A DNA stretch of 64,000 bases, from assembly GCF_900119075.1 (NCBI RefSeq), contig NZ_FPIP01000001.1:553198-617197 (forward strand). The letters are read 5' to 3'. The stretch is from Ruminococcus flavefaciens. GTDB taxonomy: Bacteria; Bacillota; Clostridia; Oscillospirales; Ruminococcaceae. Below, in pieces: positions 1 through 8,261 of this stretch; position 1 is the stretch's first letter, and every line of letters starts with the position of its first letter. Under the pieces are notes generated by a model, which was not told where the DNA came from, searched no databases, and saw only the letters and a program-made list of their open reading frames with translations. The translations under genes and the position numbers were made by a program.

Positions 1-1
1 A

Positions 2-247
2 CAGATAATGCTGACAAACGGCTCCGATAGATATTCATATCTGATAAGCGGATATAAAGTCGGCGTAAAGAGCGGTACTGCACAGGTAGACGAGGGTGCA
101 AAGGAAAATTCGCTTCTTGTGGGCTTTGTAGATGATCCCTCATTCCCTATTGCATTCTGCATTCTTATCGAGGATAAAGACAGCGGATATCTCACTACAG
201 AACAAGTTGCACAGGTGCTTCTTGATAATTTAAAAAACAATTATTGA
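2..247 (+). CDS. penicillin-binding protein, C-terminal fragment
   Basis: This is the 3' end of a gene that begins left of the window; the frame is open from the first bases. The fragment carries KSGTAQ, which matches the KTG(T/S) box of penicillin-binding transpeptidases, followed by a region ending in a C-terminal helix (TTEQVAQVLLDNL) typical of the end of the catalytic domain. Transpeptidases cross-link peptidoglycan stems outside the membrane. The class (FtsI/PbpA-like class B or another) cannot be decided from 80 residues. No clear terminator follows before the hpf promoter. Confidence 0.75.
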   Translation, partial: QIMLTNGSDRYSYLISGYKVGVKSGTAQVDEGAKENSLLVGFVDDPSFPIAFCILIEDKDSGYLTTEQVAQVLLDNLKNNY

Positions 248-309
248 TGTCAAAACAAACAAATTATGGAAAACTCTTTGTGCATTTAAACAAAATTAAT
301 AAAAATCTA

Positions 310-338
310 TTGTATACCACGATTTATTATGGTATAAT
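310..338 (+). promoter_or_regulatory. sigma-A type promoter of hpf
   Basis: TTGTAT (310-315), 17-nt spacer, TATAAT (333-338). An inverted repeat TATACCA (313-319) / TGGTATA (330-336) lies between and overlaps both hexamers, so it could be an operator. Confidence 0.7.
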
Positions 339-388
339 ATAACCATAAACTTATGCTTTGTTTTTACAAAGCAAAAAGGAGGACCAAT

Positions 389-916
389 ATGAAAACAACT
401 ATCACAGCTAAGAAAATGCAGATTCCAACAAACTTTACAGAGTATGCTGAAAAGAGAATCGACTCCCGTCTGGGAAAATTCTTTGGAGAGGACGCTGATG
501 CAAAAATCGTAATTTCTGAGATCAAGACTCAGATAGTTCTTGAGCTCACAGTAAAATATAACAGCATTATTTTCCGTGCAGAAAGGTCTGCCGAGGACAA
601 GTATGTTGCCCTCGATGACGCTATCGACAAGATAATCAGACAGATCCGCAAGAACAAGACCAAGGTCGAGAAGAAGCTTAAAGACGCCGCTTTCAAGGAG
701 GCTTTCGCTTATCCTGTACCCGAGACAGTCGAGTATGAGGTTATCAAGCACAAGAAGTTCAAGATGAGACCTATGGACATCGACGAGGCTATACTCCAGA
801 TGAATATGCTGGATCACGAGTTCTTTATGTTCACAAATGCAGAGACAGGTCTGATAAACGTAGTTTATAAGCGTGACGACGGAAACTACGCTGTACTTGA
901 GCCTGACAACGCTTAA
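389..916 (+). CDS. hpf: ribosome hibernation promoting factor, long form (HPF/RaiA family)
   Basis: A 175-residue protein that binds the 30S decoding centre and drives formation of inactive 100S dimers in stationary phase or stress. The N-terminal half is the RaiA/HPF fold (MKTTITAKKMQIP start, basic helix with RQIRKNKTKVEKK near residues 90-105). The C-terminal domain (about residues 118-175, with HEFFMFTNAETG and VYKRDDGNYAVLEP) is the dimerisation tail that defines the long form in Firmicutes. I chose ATG 389 because AGGAGG lies at 378-383; an in-frame upstream ATG at 353 would add 12 residues without a ribosome site. It has its own promoter and a stem-loop behind it. Confidence 0.93.
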   Translation: MKTTITAKKMQIPTNFTEYAEKRIDSRLGKFFGEDADAKIVISEIKTQIVLELTVKYNSIIFRAERSAEDKYVALDDAIDKIIRQIRKNKTKVEKKLKDAAFKEAFAYPVPETVEYEVIKHKKFKMRPMDIDEAILQMNMLDHEFFMFTNAETGLINVVYKRDDGNYAVLEPDNA

Positions 917-930
917 TTAATTATTGAAAT

Positions 931-959
931 AATATGCGGAACGTTATGTTCCGCATATT
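931..959 (+). terminator. stem-loop after hpf
   Basis: Perfect 12-bp stem AATATGCGGAAC / GTTCCGCATATT with a 5-nt loop. The T-tract behind it is weak (AAATTT), so it may only partly terminate or may protect the hpf mRNA end. Confidence 0.6.
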
Positions 960-982
960 AAATTTATAAAGGAGTAAAGATC

Positions 983-1654
983 ATGGACGATAATAAAAAA
1001 TCAATAATCGAAAAAAGGATAAATAAAACAGGCGAAAACCTCAAAAAGAACAATATGGAATTCTACTACGCCGAAACAAGCGCCGATGTCTGTCCTATCG
1101 TTGAATCTCTCTTAAAAGAGGGCGACGTTATCACAAACGGCGGCACGATGACTATGGGAGAGATAGGACTCAAATCACTCCTTGAATCGCCAAAGTATAA
1201 ATACCTTGACCGCGCAAAGGTAAATACTCCCGAGGAAGTAGTGGAGCTCTACAGAAAAGCCTTTTTCGCAGATGTGTATATTTCAAGCTCAAACGCTATC
1301 ACCGAGGACGGCGTTCTTTATAATGTTGACGGCAACAGCAACCGTATCGCCGCAATAGCTTTCGGACCAAAGTCTGTTATCATTATCGCAGGCTACAATA
1401 AAATTGTAAAGGACCTCAGGGAAGCAGAGCTCCGTGTTAAGCGCGAGGCTGCACCGCCTAACTGCGTCCGTCTCAACTGTGATACCTACTGTAAGGAAAA
1501 GGGCGAATGCGTCTCTCTTACAAAATCGGGCTCTCAGATGTATGACGGCTGCGGCAGTGACGGCAGAATATGCTGTAATTATCTTATCTCCGCACATCAG
1601 CGCCATAAGGGACGTATCAAGGTCATTATCGTCGGCGAGGAGCTGGGCTATTAA
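983..1654 (+). CDS. LUD-domain protein (LutC/DUF162 family)
   Basis: A 223-residue protein of the LUD (lactate utilisation) domain family. Family features seen are the glycine-rich strand GGTMTMGEIG (about residues 53-63), ADVYISSSNAITEDG (about 96-110) and the NRIAAIAFGPKSVIIIAG core (about 118-135). A Cys-rich tail follows (about 165-200, with CVRLNCDTYC, CGSDGRICC), which could bind metal; I infer this only from spacing. The start has AAGGAG at 969-974. In its family relatives work beside iron-sulfur LutA/LutB proteins, but none is present here, so the substrate is unknown. It lies 3 nt from the next gene, probably in one transcript. Confidence 0.85.
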   Translation: MDDNKKSIIEKRINKTGENLKKNNMEFYYAETSADVCPIVESLLKEGDVITNGGTMTMGEIGLKSLLESPKYKYLDRAKVNTPEEVVELYRKAFFADVYISSSNAITEDGVLYNVDGNSNRIAAIAFGPKSVIIIAGYNKIVKDLREAELRVKREAAPPNCVRLNCDTYCKEKGECVSLTKSGSQMYDGCGSDGRICCNYLISAHQRHKGRIKVIIVGEELGY

Positions 1655-1657
1655 TAT

Positions 1658-2473
1658 ATGAACGATACTGCCCTTGCTATCTGCCGAACAGCAGGCTATT
1701 TCGTCATATACGCCTTTTTAGGCTGGTGCCTTGAAGTCGTTTATCAGGCTGTAGAACATGGCAGGTTCATAAACCGCGGCTTTCTCAACGGTCCGTATTG
1801 TCCTATATACGGCTTTGGGGTGATACTCGTCTGTTTCGCCCTTGAACCTATCAAGGAGAACATTGTTGTTCTTTATGTTGGCTCTGTTCTGCTGACAACG
1901 TTCCTTGAACTTATTACAGGCTTTCTGCTGGAAAAGTTTTTTTCGCAGAAATGGTGGGATTACTCAGGTGAACGTTTCAACCTCAAAGGCTATATATGTC
2001 TTAAATTCTCCCTTCTATGGGGAGTCGCCTGCCTTGTTACCGTCAGACTTATACACCCTCTTACTGTTAAATTTGTCCGCGATATCCCCTCTGCCTTCGG
2101 TATCGTTATCTTAACGGTGATACTTATAGGTTTCATCAGCGATACTATAATCACTGTTGCGGCAATAATCCATATCAAGCAAAGACTTGTGGTTCTTGAA
2201 GGAATATCCGCTGAAATGAGAAAGATATCAGATAAAACAGGCGAAAAGATCTTTACGGGTGTAGAACACGTCATGGACAAGAAAAGTGAGCTCGATGAAC
2301 GCAATGCAGAATACAGACAAAAGCTCGAAGAGCTCAGGGATAAGTACAAATCGATCCATGAGAAACGAAGCTTTACTCTTAAACGTCTTTCCAAAGCATT
2401 TCCTCAGCTTGATATCATAAACATTAAAAGCTTTAAGGATCAACTCGAGGAGCTCCGTAAAAACAAACATTGA
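1658..2473 (+). CDS. CmpB-type putative ABC-transporter membrane protein (PF06541-like)
   Basis: A 271-residue membrane protein. The signature GWCLEVVYQAVEHGRFINRG with NGPYCPIYGFG (about residues 21-55) is typical of the CmpB family of uncharacterised Firmicute membrane proteins. About five hydrophobic segments fill residues 8-180. The last 90 residues are soluble and charged, with likely coiled coil (DERNAEYRQKLEELRDKYK). The start ATG is 3 nt after the LUD stop, using the GAGGAG inside the LUD gene as ribosome site. No ABC ATPase is next to it, so the family name may be misleading. A strong terminator follows. Confidence 0.82.
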   Translation: MNDTALAICRTAGYFVIYAFLGWCLEVVYQAVEHGRFINRGFLNGPYCPIYGFGVILVCFALEPIKENIVVLYVGSVLLTTFLELITGFLLEKFFSQKWWDYSGERFNLKGYICLKFSLLWGVACLVTVRLIHPLTVKFVRDIPSAFGIVILTVILIGFISDTIITVAAIIHIKQRLVVLEGISAEMRKISDKTGEKIFTGVEHVMDKKSELDERNAEYRQKLEELRDKYKSIHEKRSFTLKRLSKAFPQLDIINIKSFKDQLEELRKNKH

Positions 2474-2476
2474 ATT

Positions 2477-2512
2477 AACAAGGGACTTTTTTGCAAAGTC
2501 CCTTGTTATTTT
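2477..2512 (+). terminator. intrinsic terminator
   Basis: Perfect 13-bp stem AACAAGGGACTTT (2477-2489) / AAAGTCCCTTGTT (2495-2507), 5-nt loop, then ATTTT. Confidence 0.85.
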
Positions 2513-2549
2513 ACATAAAAATTTGCATTCTTAAACTCCAAAAAAGTAT

Positions 2550-2578
2550 TTGACAAAGTACAAAATGTGTGATATACT
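2550..2578 (+). promoter_or_regulatory. sigma-A type promoter of the aldolase gene
   Basis: TTGACA (2550-2555), 17-nt spacer, TATACT (2573-2578). The 5' leader is about 70 nt. Confidence 0.75.
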
Positions 2579-2653
2579 ATACAAAGAAACAAATCGCTTT
2601 AAAGCTCAAAAGCTTAAAAGCGTTACAGTTTACTTTGTGAAAGAGGGATAAAT

Positions 2654-3628
2654 ATGAAAGAGATATCTAAGCTGATGAATTACAGATCAGATGTGAGAGT
2701 TGTAGACGCTACTCTCCGCGACGGAGGACTTGTAAACGATTTCAGATTTTCTGATGAGTTCGTAAGAGACCTTTACCTGTCCAATATCAAGGCAGGCGTT
2801 GATTATATGGAGTTCGGCTACAGAGCTGACAAGGAAATGTTCAAGGTCGAGGATTTCGGTCCATGCAAGTTCTGCGACGATGAGTATATCCGCTCTATAG
2901 TTGGCGAGAACCACACTGACCTCAAAATAGCTATCATGGCTGACGTAGGACGCTGCAACTACAAGCAGGACATCGTTGAGCGTGAGAACTCCCCTGTTGA
3001 CCTTATCCGTGTTGCAACATACCTTCACCAGATACCAACTGCTGTTGATATGATAGAAGACGCTAAGAAGAAGGGCTATGAAGTTACCTGCAATATCATG
3101 GCAATATCAAATGCTCAGGAGGGCGACCTTAAAGTAGCTCTTGACATTATCGGACAGTCCCCTGTTGATGTATTCTACATCGTTGACAGCTTCGGAGCAC
3201 TCTACCCCGAGCAACTGGCACGGATAGCAAACCTTTACCTTGAAGCAGCAGACAAATACGGCAAAAAGGTCGGTATCCACGCTCACAACAACCAGCAGCT
3301 TGCTTTTGCAAATACAATTGAAGCTGTTGGCGACGGTGTTGACTGGCTTGACGCTACATACTCATCAATGGGCAGAGGCGCAGGCAACTGCGCAATGGAG
3401 CTTCTTCTCGGTTTCCTCAAAAATCCAAAGTACAATGTATATCCTGTATTCCAGTTCATTGAGAAACACATGGAAAAGCTCCGCGAGGAAGGCGCTGTAT
3501 GGGGATATGATCTCCAGTACCTCCTCACAGGTCTCTTTAATCAGCACCCAAGAACAGCTATCCAGTTCACAAAGGATAAGCGCAAGGATTTCTCCGAGTT
3601 CTACAAGGAGATCATCTCACAGGAATAA
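2654..3628 (+). CDS. HMGL-like aldolase (DRE-TIM metallolyase family)
   Basis: A 324-residue TIM-barrel protein of the HMG-CoA lyase/4-hydroxy-2-oxovalerate aldolase group. The N-terminal DATLRDGG motif (about residues 18-25) supplies the metal-binding aspartate and catalytic arginine. IHAHNNQQLAFAN (about 210-222) supplies the two metal-binding histidines, and SSMGRGAGN (about 237-245) is the glycine-rich loop. Relatives form or cleave C-C bonds next to a keto acid, or sit fused to other domains in polysaccharide gene clusters. There is no acyl dehydrogenase partner here, so the substrate is unknown. Ribosome site is AGAGGGA just before ATG 2654. It has its own promoter and terminator. Confidence 0.82.
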   Translation: MKEISKLMNYRSDVRVVDATLRDGGLVNDFRFSDEFVRDLYLSNIKAGVDYMEFGYRADKEMFKVEDFGPCKFCDDEYIRSIVGENHTDLKIAIMADVGRCNYKQDIVERENSPVDLIRVATYLHQIPTAVDMIEDAKKKGYEVTCNIMAISNAQEGDLKVALDIIGQSPVDVFYIVDSFGALYPEQLARIANLYLEAADKYGKKVGIHAHNNQQLAFANTIEAVGDGVDWLDATYSSMGRGAGNCAMELLLGFLKNPKYNVYPVFQFIEKHMEKLREEGAVWGYDLQYLLTGLFNQHPRTAIQFTKDKRKDFSEFYKEIISQE

Positions 3629-3636
3629 TAAAGATA

Positions 3637-3668
3637 AAGCCCGAAAGCAATGCTTTCGGGCTTATTTT
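3637..3668. terminator. bidirectional terminator between convergent genes
   Basis: AAGCCCGAAAGC / GCTTTCGGGCTT hairpin with a 3-nt loop, followed by TATTTTT on the plus strand. It lies between the aldolase gene and the minus-strand topoisomerase A gene. Confidence 0.85.
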
Positions 3669-3670
3669 TA

Positions 3671-5911
3671 TCAGAATGTAAGTTGATTGCTGTCTCCAAG
3701 CTCCTTTGCAGGCTTGCCTGCGGCAGGAACGCTCTTTGAACGGTATTTTTCAAGCTCAGGCAGTTCCTCGGGAGCTATAAGCGAAGCCGATGAAAGAGTC
3801 GCTTTCTTTCTGAGTGTTATGACCTGTACGCCCTGAGAATCTCTTGTAGACTTGGGCAGTATCATTCCTGTATTGAATACAAGAGCGTGACCGCTTGTAG
3901 TTCTTAAGAGTATATCAGTTTCTTCTGGGATAAACAGAGCTGCAATAAGCGGAGACTTTGACGAATATGCATTTGCAAGCTTCTTACGGTTAGTCTTTGT
4001 CTCATATGACTTAAGCGGTACCTTTGCAGCTTTTCCGTTTTCAAAGAAGAATATAACATATCCGCTGTAATCAATAGTCGGAACTACCATTTTAAGGCTC
4101 TCACCCTCGTCAAAGCTGAGCTTCGCAGGGATATAATCACCCATAACACTTGCCTTTGTATCGTCAAAGGCGCTGGCTCTCGATTTGTAAGCCTGAGCCT
4201 TATCCGAGAAGAATACAAGCTCAGTCTTATTAGTTGCCTCGAAGCACTGACTGATGAAATCTCCCTCTTTAAGCTTCTGTTCGCTGCTCATACGGAGAGA
4301 CTGAGGAGTTATCTTCTTGAAGTAGCCGCTGTCGGACACAAAGATATTAACAGGATAATCGGGAGTATCATCGACCTCCTCAGCTTCCTCAACGTCAGCC
4401 TGATAGTAGAACATCGTCTTTCTCGGCTGAGCGTAGTTCTTAATGACGTCACGTAGCTCGTTTACGATTATCTTGCGTATCTTCTTCTTGTCACGGAGGA
4501 TATCCTCCATTTCCTCAATATCCTTTTTGAGCTGGTCGACTTCCTCAACACGGCGGAGAATATACTGCTTATTGATGTTGCGGAGCTTTATCTCTGCAAC
4601 ATATTCAGCCTGTATCTCGTCAATACCGAAGCCTATCATAAGGTTCGGCACAACGTCCGCTTCGTTTTCGGTCTCACGGATTATCTTTATAGCCTTGTCA
4701 ATATCGAGAAGTATCTTTGAGAGAGCCTCCAGCAAGTGGAGCTTTTCCTTTTTCTTCTGTAAGTCAAAGTATGTCCTGCGCTGTACGCACTCCTCACGGA
4801 AAGCAGTCCACTCGATAAGTATCTCACGAACTCCCATTACCTTTGGAGTACCTGCAATAAGTATATTGAAGTTGCAAGGATAGCTGTCCTGTAATGGAGT
4901 AAGACGGTAAAGCTTCTGCATAAGCTTATCGGGATCGGTTCCGCGCTTCAGGTCGATAGCGATCTTAAGTCCGTCGATATCAGTTTCATCACGGATATAT
5001 GATATCTCTCTTATCTTGCCCTGCTTAACGAGGTCGATTATCTTCTCGATAATAGCTTCGATAGTGGTCGTATAAGGTATCTCAGTTACCTCTATGCAGT
5101 TAGCGCTCTTATCATAGCTGTATTTTGAACGTACTTTTATACTTCCGCGTCCTGTTTCATAGACCTTGTTGAGCTCTGCTTCATCATAAAGCATAAGTCC
5201 GCCGCCGGGAAAATCAGGTCCTTTAAGCGTACTGATAATATCATGATTCGGATCCTTCATGAGAGCTATTGTAGTCTCGCAGACCTCTTCAAGGTTGAAG
5301 GGACACACATTGCTCGCCATTGAAACAGCGATACCTGTGTTTGAGTTGACAAGCACAGTCGGGAATGTTGCAGGGAGCAAAGTTGGCTCCTGCATGGTAT
5401 TATCGTAGTTAGGTACGAAATCTATAGTCTCCTTGTCGATATCACGGAAAAGCTCGTTGCATATCTTTTCGAGCTTTACCTCAGTATATCGCGGAGCAGC
5501 AAAGTGCATCTTGCTTGAATACTGCTTTCCGAAGTTACCCTTGCTGTCAATATAGGGGTGCAAAAGTGCCTCATTGCCTCGTGTCATACGGACAAGAGTC
5601 TCATATATAGCCTGATCGCCGTGAGGATTCAGCTTCATTGTCTCGCCGACAACGTTAGCAGACTTGGAACGCTCCTTATCAGGGCTTAGCAGTCCCCTTT
5701 TGTACATCATATAAAGGAGCTTTCTGTGTGATGGCTTGAAACCGTCTATCTCAGGAAGTGCTCGGGAGATGATAACGCTCATGGCATAGGGCATATAGTT
5801 CTTTTTCAGCGTATCTGTTATTCTTTCATCAACAACGCTTCCCGAGCCCTCAATATAAGCTTCATGCTTGAAAACAGGCTGTTTATTTGGAGTATCCTTT
5901 TTCCTTGGCAT
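3671..5911 (-). CDS. type IIA DNA topoisomerase subunit A (ParC/GyrA family, divergent)
   Basis: A 746-residue breakage-reunion subunit that cuts DNA through a tyrosyl link; AAPRYTEVKL places the catalytic tyrosine at Y142 after R141. The winged-helix region contains NPHGDQAIYETL (residues 95-106). At E. coli GyrA positions 83 and 87 it has Q100 and E104 instead of the usual Ser and Asp. The C-terminal part (about 500-720) has beta-pinwheel-like repeats but no QRRGGKG GyrA box, which favours decatenation (topo IV type) over supercoiling. Its sequence (SRALPEIDGFKPSHRKLLY) is clearly divergent from housekeeping GyrA. Subunit B lies two genes upstream in the same operon. ATG 5911 has GGAGAAG and abuts the stop of the zinc-ribbon gene. 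Confidence 0.88.
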   Translation of the reverse strand: MPRKKDTPNKQPVFKHEAYIEGSGSVVDERITDTLKKNYMPYAMSVIISRALPEIDGFKPSHRKLLYMMYKRGLLSPDKERSKSANVVGETMKLNPHGDQAIYETLVRMTRGNEALLHPYIDSKGNFGKQYSSKMHFAAPRYTEVKLEKICNELFRDIDKETIDFVPNYDNTMQEPTLLPATFPTVLVNSNTGIAVSMASNVCPFNLEEVCETTIALMKDPNHDIISTLKGPDFPGGGLMLYDEAELNKVYETGRGSIKVRSKYSYDKSANCIEVTEIPYTTTIEAIIEKIIDLVKQGKIREISYIRDETDIDGLKIAIDLKRGTDPDKLMQKLYRLTPLQDSYPCNFNILIAGTPKVMGVREILIEWTAFREECVQRRTYFDLQKKKEKLHLLEALSKILLDIDKAIKIIRETENEADVVPNLMIGFGIDEIQAEYVAEIKLRNINKQYILRRVEEVDQLKKDIEEMEDILRDKKKIRKIIVNELRDVIKNYAQPRKTMFYYQADVEEAEEVDDTPDYPVNIFVSDSGYFKKITPQSLRMSSEQKLKEGDFISQCFEATNKTELVFFSDKAQAYKSRASAFDDTKASVMGDYIPAKLSFDEGESLKMVVPTIDYSGYVIFFFENGKAAKVPLKSYETKTNRKKLANAYSSKSPLIAALFIPEETDILLRTTSGHALVFNTGMILPKSTRDSQGVQVITLRKKATLSSASLIAPEELPELEKYRSKSVPAAGKPAKELGDSNQLTF

Positions 5912-6136
5912 TTATTCTTCTCCTTCTTTACGTCGTTCACTCTTTTTCAGGAGCTTTTCGGGATCTTTTACATAAGACCTTACAATACTGCCGCAATCTC
6001 TGCATATGGTATGATACAGTGATGTTGAGCGCATAAGGCTGTCGGCACTGTAAACAGCTCCGTAAAAGTTCTGATATCCTGTTATAAATTCAGTTCCGCC
6101 GCAAAAACGGCATTTTGTCATTCTGATCTTTTTCAT
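5912..6136 (-). CDS. small zinc-ribbon protein between topoisomerase subunits
   Basis: A 74-residue protein with CRFC (C9, C12) and CRDC (C45, C48), a four-cysteine zinc-ribbon pattern, and a basic, charged tail (KKSERRKEGEE). I recognise no named family. The gene is 11 nt downstream of the topoisomerase B gene, and its stop directly adjoins the ATG of subunit A, so the three are co-translated. This placement suggests a link to the topoisomerase or to DNA or RNA binding, which is inference. The short size and position could also mean a stress-response ribbon that only shares the transcript. Confidence 0.72.
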   Translation of the reverse strand: MKKIRMTKCRFCGGTEFITGYQNFYGAVYSADSLMRSTSLYHTICRDCGSIVRSYVKDPEKLLKKSERRKEGEE

Positions 6137-6147
6137 AGGACAGCTCC

Positions 6148-8127
6148 TTAGCTGATATCAGCAAGTTCAAGGTAATCAGCGCCGTATTCAGAGATGTAAT
6201 CCTTACGACCCTGCAGATCGTCACCGAGAAGCATCTCAAATACCTCTGCGGACTCCGTGATATCATCGGCAGTTACCTTGATAAGACGCCTTGTATCAGG
6301 ATTCATTGTTGTAAGGCTCATCATGTCGGGTTCGTTCTCACCGAGACCTTTCGAGCGCTGTATAGTGTGCTTTTTATCGCCTATCATTTCGAGAATACGC
6401 TGCTTTTCCTGCTCTGTATAGGCAAAATATGTCTTTTCCTTAGTGTTTATCTCAAAAAGCGGAGACTCTGCGATATAAACGTATCCCTGCTCGATAAGAG
6501 TAGGTGTGAGCCTGTACAGCATTGTAAGTATTAGTGTTCTTATCTGGAAACCGTCAACGTCCGCATCGGTACAGATAACTATCTTGCTCCAGCGGAAGTT
6601 ATTGATATCAAAGTTTGAGAGTTCTTTGTTAGCCTTGGTGGTAACTTCAACACCGCAGCCAAGTACCTTGATAAGGTCAGTGATTATCTCGCTCTTGAAT
6701 ATCTTTGAGTACTCAGCCTTGAGACAGTTGAGTATCTTGCCGCGGACAGGGATTATAGCCTGAAACTCCGCATTTCTGGCAAGCTTTACAGAACCGAGAG
6801 CCGAATCACCCTCCACGATGTATATTTCACGGCGTGAAACGTCCTTTGTACGGCAGTCCACGAACTTCTCCACCATATTTGCAAGATCGATAGTACCTGT
6901 GAGCTTCTTCTTTACATTAAGGCGGACTTTTTCCGCGTTTTCACGGCTTCTCTTGTTTATGAGTATCTGCTCGGCTATCTTCTGGGCTTCATCTGGATTC
7001 TCAATAAAGTATACCTCAAGCTGATGACGCAGGAACTCTGTCATAGCCTCGCGGATAAATTTGTTGGTTATAGCCTTTTTGGTCTGGTTAGCATAAGAAG
7101 TCTGAGTTGAGAAGGAAGATGATACAAGTATCAGACATTCCTCAATATCGGCATAGGTTATCTTGCTCTCGTTCTTCTGATAGCCGTTCACGGATTTGAT
7201 ATAACTGTCTATCTGCGCCTGAAAAGCTCGTTTTACAGCCTCGGCAGGTGAACCGCCGTGCTCAAGGAAGCTGGAGTTATGATAATACTCCGTAAGCTTT
7301 GCCTTATTTGAGAATGTAACAGCCACATCAAGCTTTACCTTGTACTCAGGCTTGTCGTCACGGTCTCTGCCCTTTTTCTCGGCAGTCCAGTGCTGTATTG
7401 AGGACAGTGCGCCCTCACCTGCAATCTCCTGAACGTACTCGGTTATACCCTGCTCATATAAGAATTCCTGCTCATTGAAGCCGCCTGCTTCATTTTCTGA
7501 ACGGAAAACAAAGAGTATATTCGGATTTACGATAGCCTGACGCTTTAAAATATCACAGAAGAACTCATCAGAAACATTTATATCAGTAAATACTTCAAGG
7601 TCAGGTCGCCAGCGAGTCTTTGTACCTGTTTGCTTTTTCTTGCAGGGCTCTTTTTTAAGTCCGCCTACATTATTGCCCTTTTCAAAGTGCAGGTCATATT
7701 TAAATCCGTCTCGAATTACCTCAACGTCCATAAATTCCGAAGAATACTGGGTTGAGCACAGACCGAGTCCGTTAAGACCAAGTGAGTACTCATAGGACTC
7801 AGCAGCTGAATCATACTTGCCGCCTGCATAGAGTTCACAGTAAACAAGCTCCCAGTTATAACGCTTTTCATTATTATTATAGTCTACAGGACAGCCTCTG
7901 CCGAAATCCTCTACTTCGATGTCGTTGTTCCTGTAATGAGTGATTATTATCTTGTTTCCGTAGCCCTCACGAGCTTCATCAATAGAGTTCGAGATGACCT
8001 CAAAAATCGAATGCTCGCAGCCGTCTAAGCCGTCAGAGCCGAATATAACCGCAGGACGTTTACGGACTCTGTCCGCGCCCTTGAGCATTGATATACTGTC
8101 GTTGCCGTAGTCTTGTTTCTTAGCCAT
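6148..8127 (-). CDS. type IIA DNA topoisomerase subunit B (ParE/GyrB family, divergent)
   Basis: A 659-residue ATPase subunit that pairs with the subunit A encoded just downstream. The GHKL ATPase fold is shown by EVISNSIDEA (Asn for Mg), EDFGRGCPVD and LGLNGLG (lid glycines). The transducer QTKK.ITNKF follows. The TOPRIM domain has IVEGDSALG (about residue 440) and CTDADVDGFQI, the Mg-binding DxDxD. I start at ATG 8127, where GAGG lies just upstream; an in-frame GTG at 8148 would add seven residues. The sequence departs from standard GyrB in several motifs, like its partner. A promoter lies at 8170-8198. Confidence 0.88.
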   Translation of the reverse strand: MAKKQDYGNDSISMLKGADRVRKRPAVIFGSDGLDGCEHSIFEVISNSIDEAREGYGNKIIITHYRNNDIEVEDFGRGCPVDYNNNEKRYNWELVYCELYAGGKYDSAAESYEYSLGLNGLGLCSTQYSSEFMDVEVIRDGFKYDLHFEKGNNVGGLKKEPCKKKQTGTKTRWRPDLEVFTDINVSDEFFCDILKRQAIVNPNILFVFRSENEAGGFNEQEFLYEQGITEYVQEIAGEGALSSIQHWTAEKKGRDRDDKPEYKVKLDVAVTFSNKAKLTEYYHNSSFLEHGGSPAEAVKRAFQAQIDSYIKSVNGYQKNESKITYADIEECLILVSSSFSTQTSYANQTKKAITNKFIREAMTEFLRHQLEVYFIENPDEAQKIAEQILINKRSRENAEKVRLNVKKKLTGTIDLANMVEKFVDCRTKDVSRREIYIVEGDSALGSVKLARNAEFQAIIPVRGKILNCLKAEYSKIFKSEIITDLIKVLGCGVEVTTKANKELSNFDINNFRWSKIVICTDADVDGFQIRTLILTMLYRLTPTLIEQGYVYIAESPLFEINTKEKTYFAYTEQEKQRILEMIGDKKHTIQRSKGLGENEPDMMSLTTMNPDTRRLIKVTADDITESAEVFEMLLGDDLQGRKDYISEYGADYLELADIS

Positions 8128-8169
8128 AATCCTCTGCCTTTCGGTCACGTTTTAATGCATACAAAAGTT

Positions 8170-8198
8170 ATTATATCATATAATTTTCAAAAAAGCAA
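8170..8198 (-). promoter_or_regulatory. promoter of the topoisomerase operon
   Basis: On the minus strand TTGCTT (8193-8198), 17-nt spacer, TATAAT (8170-8175). Confidence 0.65.
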
Positions 8199-8227
8199 GT
8201 GCGCGGCAATAATTTCCCGATATACTG

Positions 8228-8255
8228 AAAAAAGCAGCCCAAAAGACTGCTTTTT
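8228..8255. terminator. terminator of copA
   Basis: AAAAAAGCAG / CTGCTTTTT hairpin with a 10-nt loop. It is T-flanked on both strands and lies just after the copA stop on the minus strand. Confidence 0.75.
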
Positions 8256-8261
8256 ATATAT

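Noticed and set aside
296..817. 173-residue minus-strand frame over hpf
   Set aside because: It is the antisense shadow of hpf; the plus strand has promoter, ribosome site and family match.
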